This document shows, piece after piece, positions 57,286-64,000 of a DNA stretch of 64,000 bases (its first letter is position 1; each line of letters begins with the position of its first letter). The position numbers were made by a program, and so were the translations under genes. This stretch comes from Streptomyces griseus (GTDB taxonomy: Bacteria; Actinomycetota; Actinomycetes; Streptomycetales; Streptomycetaceae), in the NCBI RefSeq assembly GCF_001715295.1, contig NZ_MDKB01000004.1, positions 186,001 through 250,000 on the forward strand, in the 5' to 3' direction. The notes below the pieces were generated by a model, which searched no databases, had not been told where the DNA came from, and saw only the letters and a list, made by a program, of their open reading frames with translations.

Positions 57286-57612
57286 GAGCCTGTCTGCTGA
57301 CCTGCGACCGGAAAGCGGACGCGGTCCGGTGCGTGCGATCCCAAGACGCCGGAAGGCGCTCGTAGCGGAGCTAAGGGCTGTCCCGCAATTCCCGGTGGAT
57401 CAGCGTGCGGCGTCAGACGCGGGGCATCGCAAGGCGGAGGGACGTCCGCATACTGGATGTATGGGGACGTTCCGACAACGCGGCGAGGTGCCGTAGCTGT
57501 CGTCGCACGTCCGCCGGGAAGTGCGGGACAGCCCTTTCGTGGGCGTTTCGGCAACGCGGGAAGCGTGCGTGCCGGGGCGTGGCCGCTCGGTCGGATGTCA
57601 GCCGACAGGCTC
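57286..57612. repeat. family 2 inverted-repeat element interrupted by a family 1 element
   Basis: Ends GAGCCTGTCTGCTGACC (57286 on) and, inverted, GAGCCTGTCGGCTGACATCC (ending 57612) are imperfect terminal repeats. Family 1 copy C (57372-57537) sits inside; without it the element is 161 bp. The short copy by argR shares GGAAGCGTGCGTGCCGG. Its right end abuts the TGA of the TrmH-type gene (57613-57615). Confidence 0.75.
57372..57537. repeat. inverted-repeat element family 1, copy C (nested)
   Basis: 166 bp with the best-preserved ends: TAAGGGCTGTCCCGCAATTC at 57372 and, inverted, AAAGGGCTGTCCCGCACTTC ending 57537. The interior agrees with copies A and B at most positions. It is inserted in a family 2 element and has the same orientation relative to the upstream minus-strand gene as A and B. 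Confidence 0.88.
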
Positions 57613-58452
57613 TCAGGCCGTGGGACGCGGGCGCTGGGCCCGTGCGGAGGCGTACAGGCACACGGCGGCGGCGGTGGCGAGATTGAGGCTTTCCGCCTTG
57701 CCGTGGATCGGGACCCGGACCACCGCGTCGGCCAGCGCCCTGGTCTCTTCCGGCAGCCCCCAGGCCTCGTTGCCGAAGACCCAGGCGGTGGGCCCTCCCA
57801 TGGTGGCCGCGTCGAGCTCGTCGTCGAGGTCGTCGTCGCCGGCGCCGTCGGCCGCGAGGATGCGCACGCCGGCGGCGCGCAGTCCGCGCACGGCCTGCTC
57901 GACGGGTACGCCGACGGCCACCGGAAGGTGGAAGAGCGAACCGACGGAGGCGCGGACCGACTTGGGGTTGTAGAGGTCGACGGACGCGTCGGTCAGCACC
58001 ACGGCGTCCGCGCCGGCGGCGTCCGCGCAGCGCAGCACCGTGCCGGCGTTCCCGGGGTCGCGTACGTGGGCGAGGACGGCGACCAGGGTGGGCTTCGCGG
58101 CGAGGATGTCCTCGAAGGGCGAGTCCAGGAAGCGGCAGACACCGATGAGGCCCTGCGGGGTGACCGTCTGCGAGACCTCGGCCAGGACGTCGGCGTCGGC
58201 GAGGTGCACGCGGGCCCCCGCGGCACGGGCCGCGTCGATGATGGCGGCGTACCGCTCGGCCGCCTCGACGGTGGCGAAGAGCTCGGTGAGGGTGGGCTGC
58301 CCGTCGCTGCCCCGGTGCCCGGCGGCCTCCCGCACGGCCTGCGGCCCCTCGGCGATGAACCTGCGCTCCTTGCCGCGGAAGTTGCGCCGGGCCAGCCTGC
58401 GTGCGGCGGCGACACGCGGCGATCGCGCGGAGATCAGTTCGGGGGTGGCCAT
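57613..58452 (-). CDS. TrmH/SpoU-family RNA 2'-O-methyltransferase
   Basis: 279 residues from ATG 58452. It has an N-terminal substrate domain (RRFIAEGPQAVREAAGHRG) and a SPOUT domain: motif 1 LAHVRDPGNAGTVLRCADAAG, motif 2 WVFGNEAWGLPEETRALADA, motif 3 VPIHGKAESLNLATAAAVCLY. The Arg in VLRCA, Glu in FGNEAWG and Asn in SLNLA are the expected key residues. The target is 23S rRNA or tRNA; not determinable. Read downstream of infC-rpmI-rplT on the same strand, but separated by a terminator. Confidence 0.9.
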   Translation of the reverse strand: MATPELISARSPRVAAARRLARRNFRGKERRFIAEGPQAVREAAGHRGSDGQPTLTELFATVEAAERYAAIIDAARAAGARVHLADADVLAEVSQTVTPQGLIGVCRFLDSPFEDILAAKPTLVAVLAHVRDPGNAGTVLRCADAAGADAVVLTDASVDLYNPKSVRASVGSLFHLPVAVGVPVEQAVRGLRAAGVRILAADGAGDDDLDDELDAATMGGPTAWVFGNEAWGLPEETRALADAVVRVPIHGKAESLNLATAAAVCLYASARAQRPRPTA

Positions 58453-58548
58453 GGTCGGCGGCGAGCCTCTCTGCGTAACTCTGATTCTCTGCGTACGTTG
58501 ATCCGCGTACGGCTGACTACGCACGTACGCGGCGACGTCGTGCAACGC

Positions 58549-58583
58549 ACCGGACCCGCAGACGGCGCGCCTGCGGGTCCGGT
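58549..58583 (-). terminator. terminator of infC-rpmI-rplT
   Basis: ACCGGACCCGCAG (58549-58561) pairs perfectly with CTGCGGGTCCGGT (58571-58583) around a 9-base loop, 26 bases beyond the rplT stop. Confidence 0.85.
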
Positions 58584-58609
58584 TCGGAACGCTGGAAGTC
58601 CTGCCTGGA

Positions 58610-58993
58610 TCAGGCGGCCTTCGGGGCGTTGACGTCGCTCGGGAGGGCCTTCTGGGCGACCTCGACGAGCGCGGCGAACGCGTTGGCGTCGTTGACCGCG
58701 AGCTCGGCCAGGATCTTGCGGTCCACCTCGATGTTGGCGGCCTTCAGACCCTGGATGAGGCGGTTGTACGTCATGCCGTTCTGGCGGGCGGCCGCGTTGA
58801 TGCGCTGGATCCAGAGCTGACGGAAGTCGCCCTTGCGCTTCTTGCGGTCGTTGTAGTTGTAGACCAGGGAGTGGGTGACCTGCTCCTTGGCCTTGCGGTA
58901 CAGGCGCGAGCGCTGACCGCGGTAACCGCTGGCGGCCTCGAGGATCGCCCGGCGCTTCTTGTGGGCGTTTACTGCCCGCTTGACGCGTGCCAC
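58610..58993 (-). CDS. rplT: 50S ribosomal protein L20
   Basis: 127 residues. [19 protein letters not shown], then the very basic [18 protein letters not shown] and [20 protein letters not shown] identify L20, an early-assembly protein that binds 23S rRNA. It is third in infC-rpmI-rplT, 106 bases after rpmI. In other bacteria L20 represses its own operon; that regulation is not shown here. Confidence 0.97.
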   Translation of the reverse strand: MARVKRAVNAHKKRRAILEAASGYRGQRSRLYRKAKEQVTHSLVYNYNDRKKRKGDFRQLWIQRINAAARQNGMTYNRLIQGLKAANIEVDRKILAELAVNDANAFAALVEVAQKALPSDVNAPKAA

Positions 58994-59099
58994 TTTTAAC
59001 TCCTTGCAGCGGGGTCGTGGTCGGACTCACACGACCCGGAAACGAATGGGGCCCGGCCTGGTCGAGGGCGCGCCTCCGGTGTCACCGGAGGCCGCGTCC

Positions 59100-59294
59100 T
59101 CACTTGCCGAGAAGCTTCTTGATCTTCTTGGCGTCGGCCGGAGCCACGACGGTCGTACCGGTCAGCGAGCGGGTCTTCTTGGACGACTTGTGCTCGAGCA
59201 GGTGGCGCTTGCCGGCCTTCTCGCGAAGCACCTTGCCGGATCCGGTGATCTTGAAGCGCTTGCTGGCACCGCTGTGCGTCTTGTTCTTCGGCAT
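59100..59294 (-). CDS. rpmI: 50S ribosomal protein L35
   Basis: 64 residues. [39 protein letters not shown] and a C-terminal KKIKKLLGK are the full L35 pattern. It lies 120 bases after infC in the conserved infC-rpmI-rplT order. Confidence 0.97.
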   Translation of the reverse strand: MPKNKTHSGASKRFKITGSGKVLREKAGKRHLLEHKSSKKTRSLTGTTVVAPADAKKIKKLLGK

Positions 59295-59414
59295 CGCGCC
59301 GTTATCTCCTCGTCGGTGGCGCCCCTCGCGGTGCGGGCACCGGACTGCAGGGGCGTCAGATCTTTGGGTGGCTCCCGAGGGACCCGGGGGCGCCTGGATG
59401 GCGGCCCCCGGAGG

Positions 59415-60077
59415 TCACGCCTCGGAAGGTGTCTCGGCCGGAGCCTCGGCGGCCTCGGCGGGAGCCTGGGCAGCGTCCCCGTGGGACTCGGCGTCGTGGG
59501 TGGAACCCTGACGCTCCGCCTTACGGGCGGCCTGGGCCTCGCGGGCTTCGGCCATGGCTTCGGTCTTCTTCTTGTGCGGGCCCAGAACCATGATCATGTT
59601 CCGGCCGTCCTGCTTCGGGTTGGACTCGATGAAGCCGAGGTCCTCGACGTCCGAAGCGAGACGCTGGAGCAGTCGGAAGCCCAGCTCGGGGCGGGACTGC
59701 TCACGGCCGCGGAACATGATCGTGATCTTGACCTTGTCCCCCTGCTTGAGGAACCGGACGACGTGACCCTTCTTGGTGTCGTAGTCGTGCGGGTCGATCT
59801 TCGGCCGGAGCTTCATTTCCTTGATGACCGTGTGCGCCTGGTTCTTGCGCGCCTCACGGGCCTTCATGGCCGACTCGTACTTGAACTTCCCGTAGTCCAT
59901 GAGCTTGCACACGGGGGGACGGGCTGTCGCCGCCACCTCGACCAGGTCGAGGTCGTACTCCTGTGCGAGCTCCAGGGCCTTGGCAAGCGGAACAATCCCG
60001 ACCTGCTCGCCGCTGGGACCGACAAGTCGCACCTCGGGAACGCGAATCCGGTCGTTGATGCGGGGCTCGGCGCTGAT
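59415..60077 (-). CDS. infC: translation initiation factor IF-3, ATC start
   Basis: 220 residues if read from ATC at 60077, directly after GAGGAGG and a 4-base spacer. No ATG, GTG or TTG fits near this ribosome site in frame. The N-domain starts [20 protein letters not shown]; the linker and C-domain follow ([39 protein letters not shown]). The Ala/Glu/Pro-rich tail (about the last 35 residues) extends past the usual ~180. IF-3 rejects non-AUG starts, so an ATC start gives self-repression, as with AUU in E. coli. Confidence 0.93.
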   Translation of the reverse strand: MSAEPRINDRIRVPEVRLVGPSGEQVGIVPLAKALELAQEYDLDLVEVAATARPPVCKLMDYGKFKYESAMKAREARKNQAHTVIKEMKLRPKIDPHDYDTKKGHVVRFLKQGDKVKITIMFRGREQSRPELGFRLLQRLASDVEDLGFIESNPKQDGRNMIMVLGPHKKKTEAMAEAREAQAARKAERQGSTHDAESHGDAAQAPAEAAEAPAETPSEA

Positions 60078-60244
60078 GGATCCTCCTCGGTAGCACCACG
60101 CGACCGCCTGGCGGACAGCCGCGTAACGTCTGTTTGTGTAGGGACCAACCGAGCCGGGAGACGAAAAATGCCCCGGACGGGACACAGGCGGGGCTCCTGG
60201 AAATACCGGAACACCGTCGCGTGCAACCGCGGGGCGCATCGGGC

Positions 60245-60330
60245 GGCTCCGATCGTCCGTACGGAACGATGGGCGCCACCTGACCGGTGACCCGCCGTCC
60301 CGGAGGACGGTCAGGTGGGAGATCGGAGCC
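60245..60330 (-). ncRNA. structured 5' leader of infC
   Basis: Two nested perfect stems: GGCTCCGATC (60245-60254) with GATCGGAGCC (60321-60330), and CCACCTGACCG (60276-60286) with CGGTCAGGTGG (60308-60318). Together they form one long bulged hairpin in the leader between the promoter and infC. It may control premature termination or L20 binding. No known Rfam class was recognised by eye. Confidence 0.6.
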
Positions 60331-60376
60331 TCCACTTGTGGGCCGAGCACATAGGTGTCCGGCCGGTCGTTACACA

Positions 60377-60406
60377 AGGTTAGCAGCCTGCCCGCGCGGG
60401 CGCTAA
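60377..60406 (-). promoter_or_regulatory. infC promoter candidate
   Basis: On the minus strand TTAGCG (60401-60406), 18 bases, TAACCT (60377-60382). It gives an expected leader of about 290 bases before the ATC start, in keeping with the structured region inside it. Confidence 0.5.
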
Positions 60407-60468
60407 TCCCCCGGCCTCACCGGCTCCCGCGGAAGGGAGGGGTGCGGCCTGGCCTTATCGTGTGGGGC

Positions 60469-60834
60469 ATGAGTGACGCGCCCACCCCCAGCACCGAGAA
60501 CCCCGGCTTCGACGCCATGGCCCGCGACATCGCGGAGGTCCCCGCGGTCGAGGTGATCGTGACCGTCGCGGTCAACCTGATGAGCGCGGCAGCCGTGAAG
60601 CTCGGGCTGACCGAGGAGGGCGAGCAGCACAAGGACCTCGACGAGGCCCGCAAGCTGGTCCAGGCCCTGGCCGGGCTGCTCGACGCGAGCGCCACGGAGA
60701 TCAGCACCTTCCACGCCTCCCCCCTGCGCGACGGCCTGAAGTCGCTCCAGCTGGCGTTCCGCGAGGCTTCGCTCGTCCCCGACGAGCCGGGGAAGGGGCC
60801 CGGGGAGAAGTACACGGGCCCCGTCTACGGCTGA
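60469..60834 (+). CDS. DUF1844 protein
   Basis: 121 residues from ATG 60469. The core IAEVPAVEVIVTVAVNLMSA, AAVKLGLTEEG and DLDEARKLVQALAGLLDASA matches DUF1844, a small helical protein family common in actinobacteria next to infC. The function is unknown. It is divergent from infC. Its TGA (60832-60834) is followed at once by repeat copy D. Confidence 0.9.
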   Translation: MSDAPTPSTENPGFDAMARDIAEVPAVEVIVTVAVNLMSAAAVKLGLTEEGEQHKDLDEARKLVQALAGLLDASATEISTFHASPLRDGLKSLQLAFREASLVPDEPGKGPGEKYTGPVYG

Positions 60835-60995
60835 GGGCTGTCCCGCGGGTCCCGGCGGCCGCGCGACGACCGCTGCGGCACCTCGCCGCGTCGGTCGAAC
60901 GTCCCCACACGTCCGGAACACGGACGTCGCTCCGCCGCGTGACGCACCCACCACGTCCCCCGCACGACGATCCAGCGGTAAGGCGGGACGGCCCG
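60833..60995. repeat. inverted-repeat element family 1, copy D (degenerate, inverted)
   Basis: 163 bp. Read against the other copies in reverse, it keeps GGGCTGTCCCGC, CGGCACCTCGCCGCGT, GAACGTCCCCA, GGACGTCGCTCCGCC and a terminal GGCGGGACGGCCC. It starts inside the TGA of the DUF1844 gene. After inversion its orientation relative to the upstream gene is the same as for A, B and C. Confidence 0.7.
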
Positions 60996-61183
60996 GGGAG
61001 GGGCGCCCCTGTCGAACGTAGCGCCGTCCCACCGGGGGACGGTCCGGCGGCGTCCGGTGCGTTCCGTGCGATCCCAGCAACGCGCCGACGGCATGGGGCG
61101 GGAGACCTTCCTGGGGTGCGGTCCTGCACGGCTCCCCCGCCCGGGGCTTCGCCTTGGATCCCGGCCCCTGTGGCACCTGGCGT

Positions 61184-61213
61184 GGCCCGCCGCCTGGCCT
61201 CGGGCGGCGGGCC
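61184..61213 (-). terminator. hairpin terminator after the SseB-like gene
   Basis: GGCCCGCCGCC (61184-61194) pairs with GGCGGCGGGCC (61203-61213), starting 9 bases beyond the stop codon at 61222. Between copy D and this hairpin there is a possible fragment of repeat family 2 (GTGCGATCCCA at 61066-61076). Confidence 0.75.
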
Positions 61214-61221
61214 GCCGTGCG

Positions 61222-61950
61222 TCAGCGGCTGAACAGCGGCTCGCCCGGGGCGTCGGCCCCGGCCGGCAGCAGGGCCAGATCGATGCCCCGTACGAGCCTG
61301 GCCCGGAGCACCTCACTGGCCGACAGCGCCTCGGCGACCCGCCGGGCGGCCTCGGCCGGCACCACGTCCGGGGCAAGGACCAGGGCTACGGTGCCGTCGG
61401 CGCGACCGGGGCCGAGATGGGCGCGGACCACCGCGGGTTCCGCGGCGACCACCTGCCGTACGGCCTCGACGACCGCCGGGTCGTCGAGCGGGTCCGTGCT
61501 GGCGCGGTTCTCCGCCAGGGCCAGCAGCGCGGGCCCGGTCAGCTCGAACGCGACGGGGCCCGCCAGGTCGAGCACCACGGTGTCCGCCTTCTCGTGGGCT
61601 GCCGCCTGCAGGGCCTGGTGCAGGGGGACGGCGACGGGGCGGGCCTGCGGGTCCCAGAGGGCCAGCGAGGCGGTGGAGGTGAAGGCGGGCAGGGCGCGCC
61701 GGTCTCCGGCCTGGAGGGTGGGTACGGCCATGTCGCTGGTCTTCTCGCGGCGCAGCCCGTTCTCGTCCTCCTCCACCTCGCCGAGGACGGCGACGACGGG
61801 GACGAGCAGCCGGGCCCCGCGGAGCGCCGTGAGGACGGGGCCGACGGCCGTGCGGTCCTGCGCCCAGGCGGCCAGGGCGGCCGTGAGCTCGGGAGCGGCC
61901 GTGCCGTCGTCGTCGGAGAAACCGGGGTCCGGAATGTTCTTGAGCGCCAC
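61222..61950 (-). CDS. SseB-family protein
   Basis: 242 residues from GTG 61950. The N-terminal SseB-like domain is LTALRGARLLVPVVAVLGEV, TSDMAVPTLQAGDRRALPAF and STASLALWDPQARPVAVPLHQAL, followed by a second alpha/beta part (VVLDLAGPVAFELTGPALLAL). The family is named after a type III secretion chaperone, but actinobacterial members are cytoplasmic proteins of unknown role, often near cell-wall or secretion genes. The mycosin gene upstream on the same strand is separated by 421 bases. Confidence 0.85.
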   Translation of the reverse strand: MALKNIPDPGFSDDDGTAAPELTAALAAWAQDRTAVGPVLTALRGARLLVPVVAVLGEVEEDENGLRREKTSDMAVPTLQAGDRRALPAFTSTASLALWDPQARPVAVPLHQALQAAAHEKADTVVLDLAGPVAFELTGPALLALAENRASTDPLDDPAVVEAVRQVVAAEPAVVRAHLGPGRADGTVALVLAPDVVPAEAARRVAEALSASEVLRARLVRGIDLALLPAGADAPGEPLFSR

Positions 61951-62371
61951 ACGACGAGCGTAGTGGGTCGCTTCTCCCGAACCGGCGGGAGGTCGGGCAC
62001 CGGTGCCCTCGGCCGGGCTCCCCCACTGTGTTCCCGATCGGGGAGCCCGCGCGCCGGTGGGTGGTCCGGTTCCGTGTCGGGGTGGTCCGGGCGGACCGGT
62101 GTGACGTCGGCGCGGGGACGGGGAGCCCGGGGACAGGGAGCGCGGGCCAGGGTGACGGGTGGCGGGACCGGCTGGTCCGGGTACCCCGGTGGTCCGGGGT
62201 CCGGCGACCGCTGGCCGATTGACCCGGGTGGCGCCGGTGGCCGGGTGGTCACGTTGCGTGGGTGGCTCGGGGTCCTGGGTGCCCCGGCGGGCGGTGGTCC
62301 GGCGACCGGGTGATCAGGAGGCGGGGGGCGGCAGGTGGCCGGTGCAGCCAGGCACCAGGTGGCGGGGCGGG
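61951..62371. other. gene-free G-rich interval with short GGTGGTCCGG repeats
   Basis: 421 bases, G-rich on the plus strand. GTGGTCCGG or a near match recurs near 62061, 62081, 62171, 62189 and 62292. Translations are Pro/Arg/Gly-rich in several frames and lack ribosome sites. It separates the subtilase stop (62372) from the SseB-like start. It may hold regulatory sites or just a decayed simple repeat. Confidence 0.5.
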
Positions 62372-63589
62372 TCAGGGACGTACGGTGAGGCCCGGGGTGA
62401 GAGCGCTGTTCTCACGCCGGGGGTTGCTCCTGCCGCGCCACAGCACCACGGCCACGGCCAGCAGGAGTCCCCCGATCCCGCCGGCCGTCGGGGCCAGCCA
62501 GCCGGCCGGGCGCTCCTCCTCCGGCTCCGGGCTCGGGCCCGGGCCGAAGTACTGCTTCCCGTAGCCGGTGGCGGACGTGGCACCCAGGTCGCCGGGCCGC
62601 AGCTTCGCCCCGCTCTCGATCGCCGCCGCGGGGTCGACCAGCCCGTAGCCCCGGGCGTCGTCGCGTCCGCCGGCGGGGGAGTTCCGGGCGGTCTCCGCGA
62701 GGAGCGTCTTGATCCGGGCGGGCGAGAGCCCGGGGTGCGCGGCGCGTACGAGGGCGACGGCGCCCGAGACGAACGCCGATGCGGCGGAGGTGCCCCACTC
62801 GATGTAGTAGTGCCGGTCGGGATTGGCGACCACGATGTCGACGCCGGGCGCGCTGACCGTGGCGTACCACCGGCGGGTGGAGAACGCGGCGTGCGTGCCG
62901 TACTTGTCGACGGCGGCGACGGCGATCACCCCCGGGTAGGCGGCGGGGTAGGAGACGTGGTCGCCCTTGTCCCCGCTGTTGCCGGCGGAGGCGACGACCG
63001 AGACGCCCTTGCTCAGGGCGTACTGGACGGCGGCGTCCTCGCCGGGCTCCGGATGGGCCGACTCGCTGTCGTCGCCGAGGGAGAGGTTGATGACGTCGGC
63101 GCCCTGGTCGGTGGCCCAGCGGATACCGTCGGCGAGGGCGGTGCCGCGGGACGTGCGGGCCCGGTCGCGGGACGGGTCGTCGGACTCGAGGATCACCCGT
63201 ACGGGAAGGATCTTCGCTCCGGGGGCGACACCGAGCACCCCCTCCTCGCGACCCGGGCCGCTGCCGTGGCCCGCGATGATGCCGGCCATGGCGGTGCCGT
63301 GCAGGGCCCAGGAGCGGTCGCCCCGTCCGGCGCCGAAGCCGATGAGGTCCTTGCCGGGGAGCACCTGACCCGCGAGATCGGGGTGGCTGCCGTCCACGCC
63401 GGTGTCCAGGACGGCGACGGTGATGCCCTCGCCCCGGGTGGTCTGCCAGGCCCGGTCCGTGTGCATCGCCTCCAGGCCCCACTGCTGGTCCCGTATGGCG
63501 TCGGCGTGGGCCGGCAGGGCCGGAAGCAGCGTGAACGCGGTGGCCGTGGCCAGGGCGGTGACGGCGCGAAGCCGCCGTACGCGGGTCAT
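62372..63589 (-). CDS. mycosin-type S8 serine protease
   Basis: 405 residues from ATG 63589. There is a signal peptide (ALATATAFTLLPALPAHADA), then a subtilisin domain with catalytic Asp in VLDTGVDGSHPDL, His in HGTAMAGIIAGHG, oxyanion Asn in ASAGNSGDKG and Ser in WGTSAASAFVSGAVAL. A Pro-rich linker and one C-terminal membrane helix (GGIGGLLLAVAVVLW) end in a basic tail. This is the mycosin (MycP) layout linked to type VII secretion. ATG overlaps the TGA of the upstream gene. Confidence 0.93.
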   Translation of the reverse strand: MTRVRRLRAVTALATATAFTLLPALPAHADAIRDQQWGLEAMHTDRAWQTTRGEGITVAVLDTGVDGSHPDLAGQVLPGKDLIGFGAGRGDRSWALHGTAMAGIIAGHGSGPGREEGVLGVAPGAKILPVRVILESDDPSRDRARTSRGTALADGIRWATDQGADVINLSLGDDSESAHPEPGEDAAVQYALSKGVSVVASAGNSGDKGDHVSYPAAYPGVIAVAAVDKYGTHAAFSTRRWYATVSAPGVDIVVANPDRHYYIEWGTSAASAFVSGAVALVRAAHPGLSPARIKTLLAETARNSPAGGRDDARGYGLVDPAAAIESGAKLRPGDLGATSATGYGKQYFGPGPSPEPEEERPAGWLAPTAGGIGGLLLAVAVVLWRGRSNPRRENSALTPGLTVRP

Positions 63590-64000
63590 CCCGGCTTCTC
63601 CGTGAGGTCGGTGACGGTCCTGCGCAGCGCGCGCTCCACCCGGTCGGCCACGCCCTTCGCCTCGTGGCCGAGTCCGGCCTGCGCCGGGGCTGTCGTGGCG
63701 CCGTCCGCCATCGCCTCGGCGGCGGGCTGGGGTTCGGCTACGGGGCGGCCGTCGGCGAAGCCGGAGACGGAGAAGACGACGACGGGTACCTCGGTCAGGA
63801 CGTGGACGGTCCAGCTGGCCCGCTGCCGGTCACCGAACTCCGCGGCGGCGGTGCCCTTCGCCGGATAGGCGCGGGGCATCAGGTCGGTCCGCCGGTCGAG
63901 GTGCTGCCGGGTGAAGCGGGCGTCGAGCGCGGTCATCGCCTCGGTGTCCGCCACGGTGAAGACGAGGCCCACGGTGGTGACGCTGCTGCGGGTGGCGTCG
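63586..64000 (-). CDS. conserved protein, 3' part only (cut by the window edge)
   Basis: 138 residues are visible in frame to the TGA at 63586-63588; the start lies beyond base 64000. The visible part, beginning DATRSSVTTVGLVFTVADTE, has a beta-rich core (WTVHVLTEVPVVVFSVSGF), an Ala/Pro/Glu linker and a charged helical end (HEAKGVADRVERALRRTV). No motif identifies it. Its stop overlaps the mycosin start (ATGA), so the two are coupled; a type VII secretion accessory role is inferred from that alone. Confidence 0.75.
   Translation of the reverse strand, partial: DATRSSVTTVGLVFTVADTEAMTALDARFTRQHLDRRTDLMPRAYPAKGTAAAEFGDRQRASWTVHVLTEVPVVVFSVSGFADGRPVAEPQPAAEAMADGATTAPAQAGLGHEAKGVADRVERALRRTVTDLTEKPG

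Noticed and set aside
61539-62252. A 237-codon Pro-rich minus-strand frame upstream of the SseB-like gene
   Set aside because: It overlaps the SseB-like gene in another frame and is Pro/Arg/Thr low complexity without a ribosome site.

Overview
The window looks like chromosomal core from a Streptomyces (or close relative). It has very high G+C with GC-rich third codon positions, many GTG starts, the argC-J-B-D-R operon with argG absent and argH set apart, a BluB-CobT fusion with a long Pro/Ala/Glu-rich N-terminus, an NsdA-like regulator beside pheST, and infC-rpmI-rplT. I see no prophage, integrative element, secondary-metabolite cluster, CRISPR array or rRNA. Most genes lie on the minus strand.

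Layout. 1-5.8 kb: the tail of a CGNR zinc-finger protein, a tiny membrane protein, a LacI regulator with palindromic sites upstream, a membrane protein, a DsbA-like protein, a GNAT protein and pabB-pabC (4-aminobenzoate for folate). 5.9-6.4 kb: a tRNA array (Gly, Cys, Val x3) with promoter and terminator. 6.9-11.9 kb: a zinc-ribbon protein, an APH-fold kinase, small proteins, a Ser/Thr kinase and a SpoU methyltransferase. 12.0-18.9 kb: a tetrapyrrole/cobalamin block (CysG-like, BluB-CobT, CobL). 19.8-22.8 kb: the methionine ABC importer metN-metI-metQ behind a 28-codon leader ORF ending in Cys/Met codons. 23-30.7 kb: membrane proteins, GNAT, a sigma-like protein, glycerophosphodiesterase, PlsC, TetR/MFS and an aldo/keto reductase. 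30.8-38.9 kb: arginine biosynthesis (argH; argC-J-B-D-R) with ARG-box-like sites over its promoters. 39-51.8 kb: mixed enzymes and regulators, including a MocR/EamA divergent pair whose start codons overlap. 52-60.4 kb: pheS-pheT, an orphan sensor kinase, a TrmH/SpoU methyltransferase and infC-rpmI-rplT, where infC appears to start at ATC behind a structured leader. 60.5-64 kb: DUF1844, SseB-like, and a mycosin-type subtilase overlapping a partial upstream gene.

The most unusual feature is a set of dispersed repeats. Four copies of a ~165-bp inverted-repeat-ended element (8920, 10954, 57372, 60833) all have the same orientation relative to the gene upstream, and three end in or right at its stop codon. 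A diverged relative (25077-25242) and a second family (33908, 57286) also end at stop codons. One copy is nested inside a second-family element, and a compact 66-bp palindrome sits beside argR. They may be MITE-like insertions, 3'-end RNA modules, or both.
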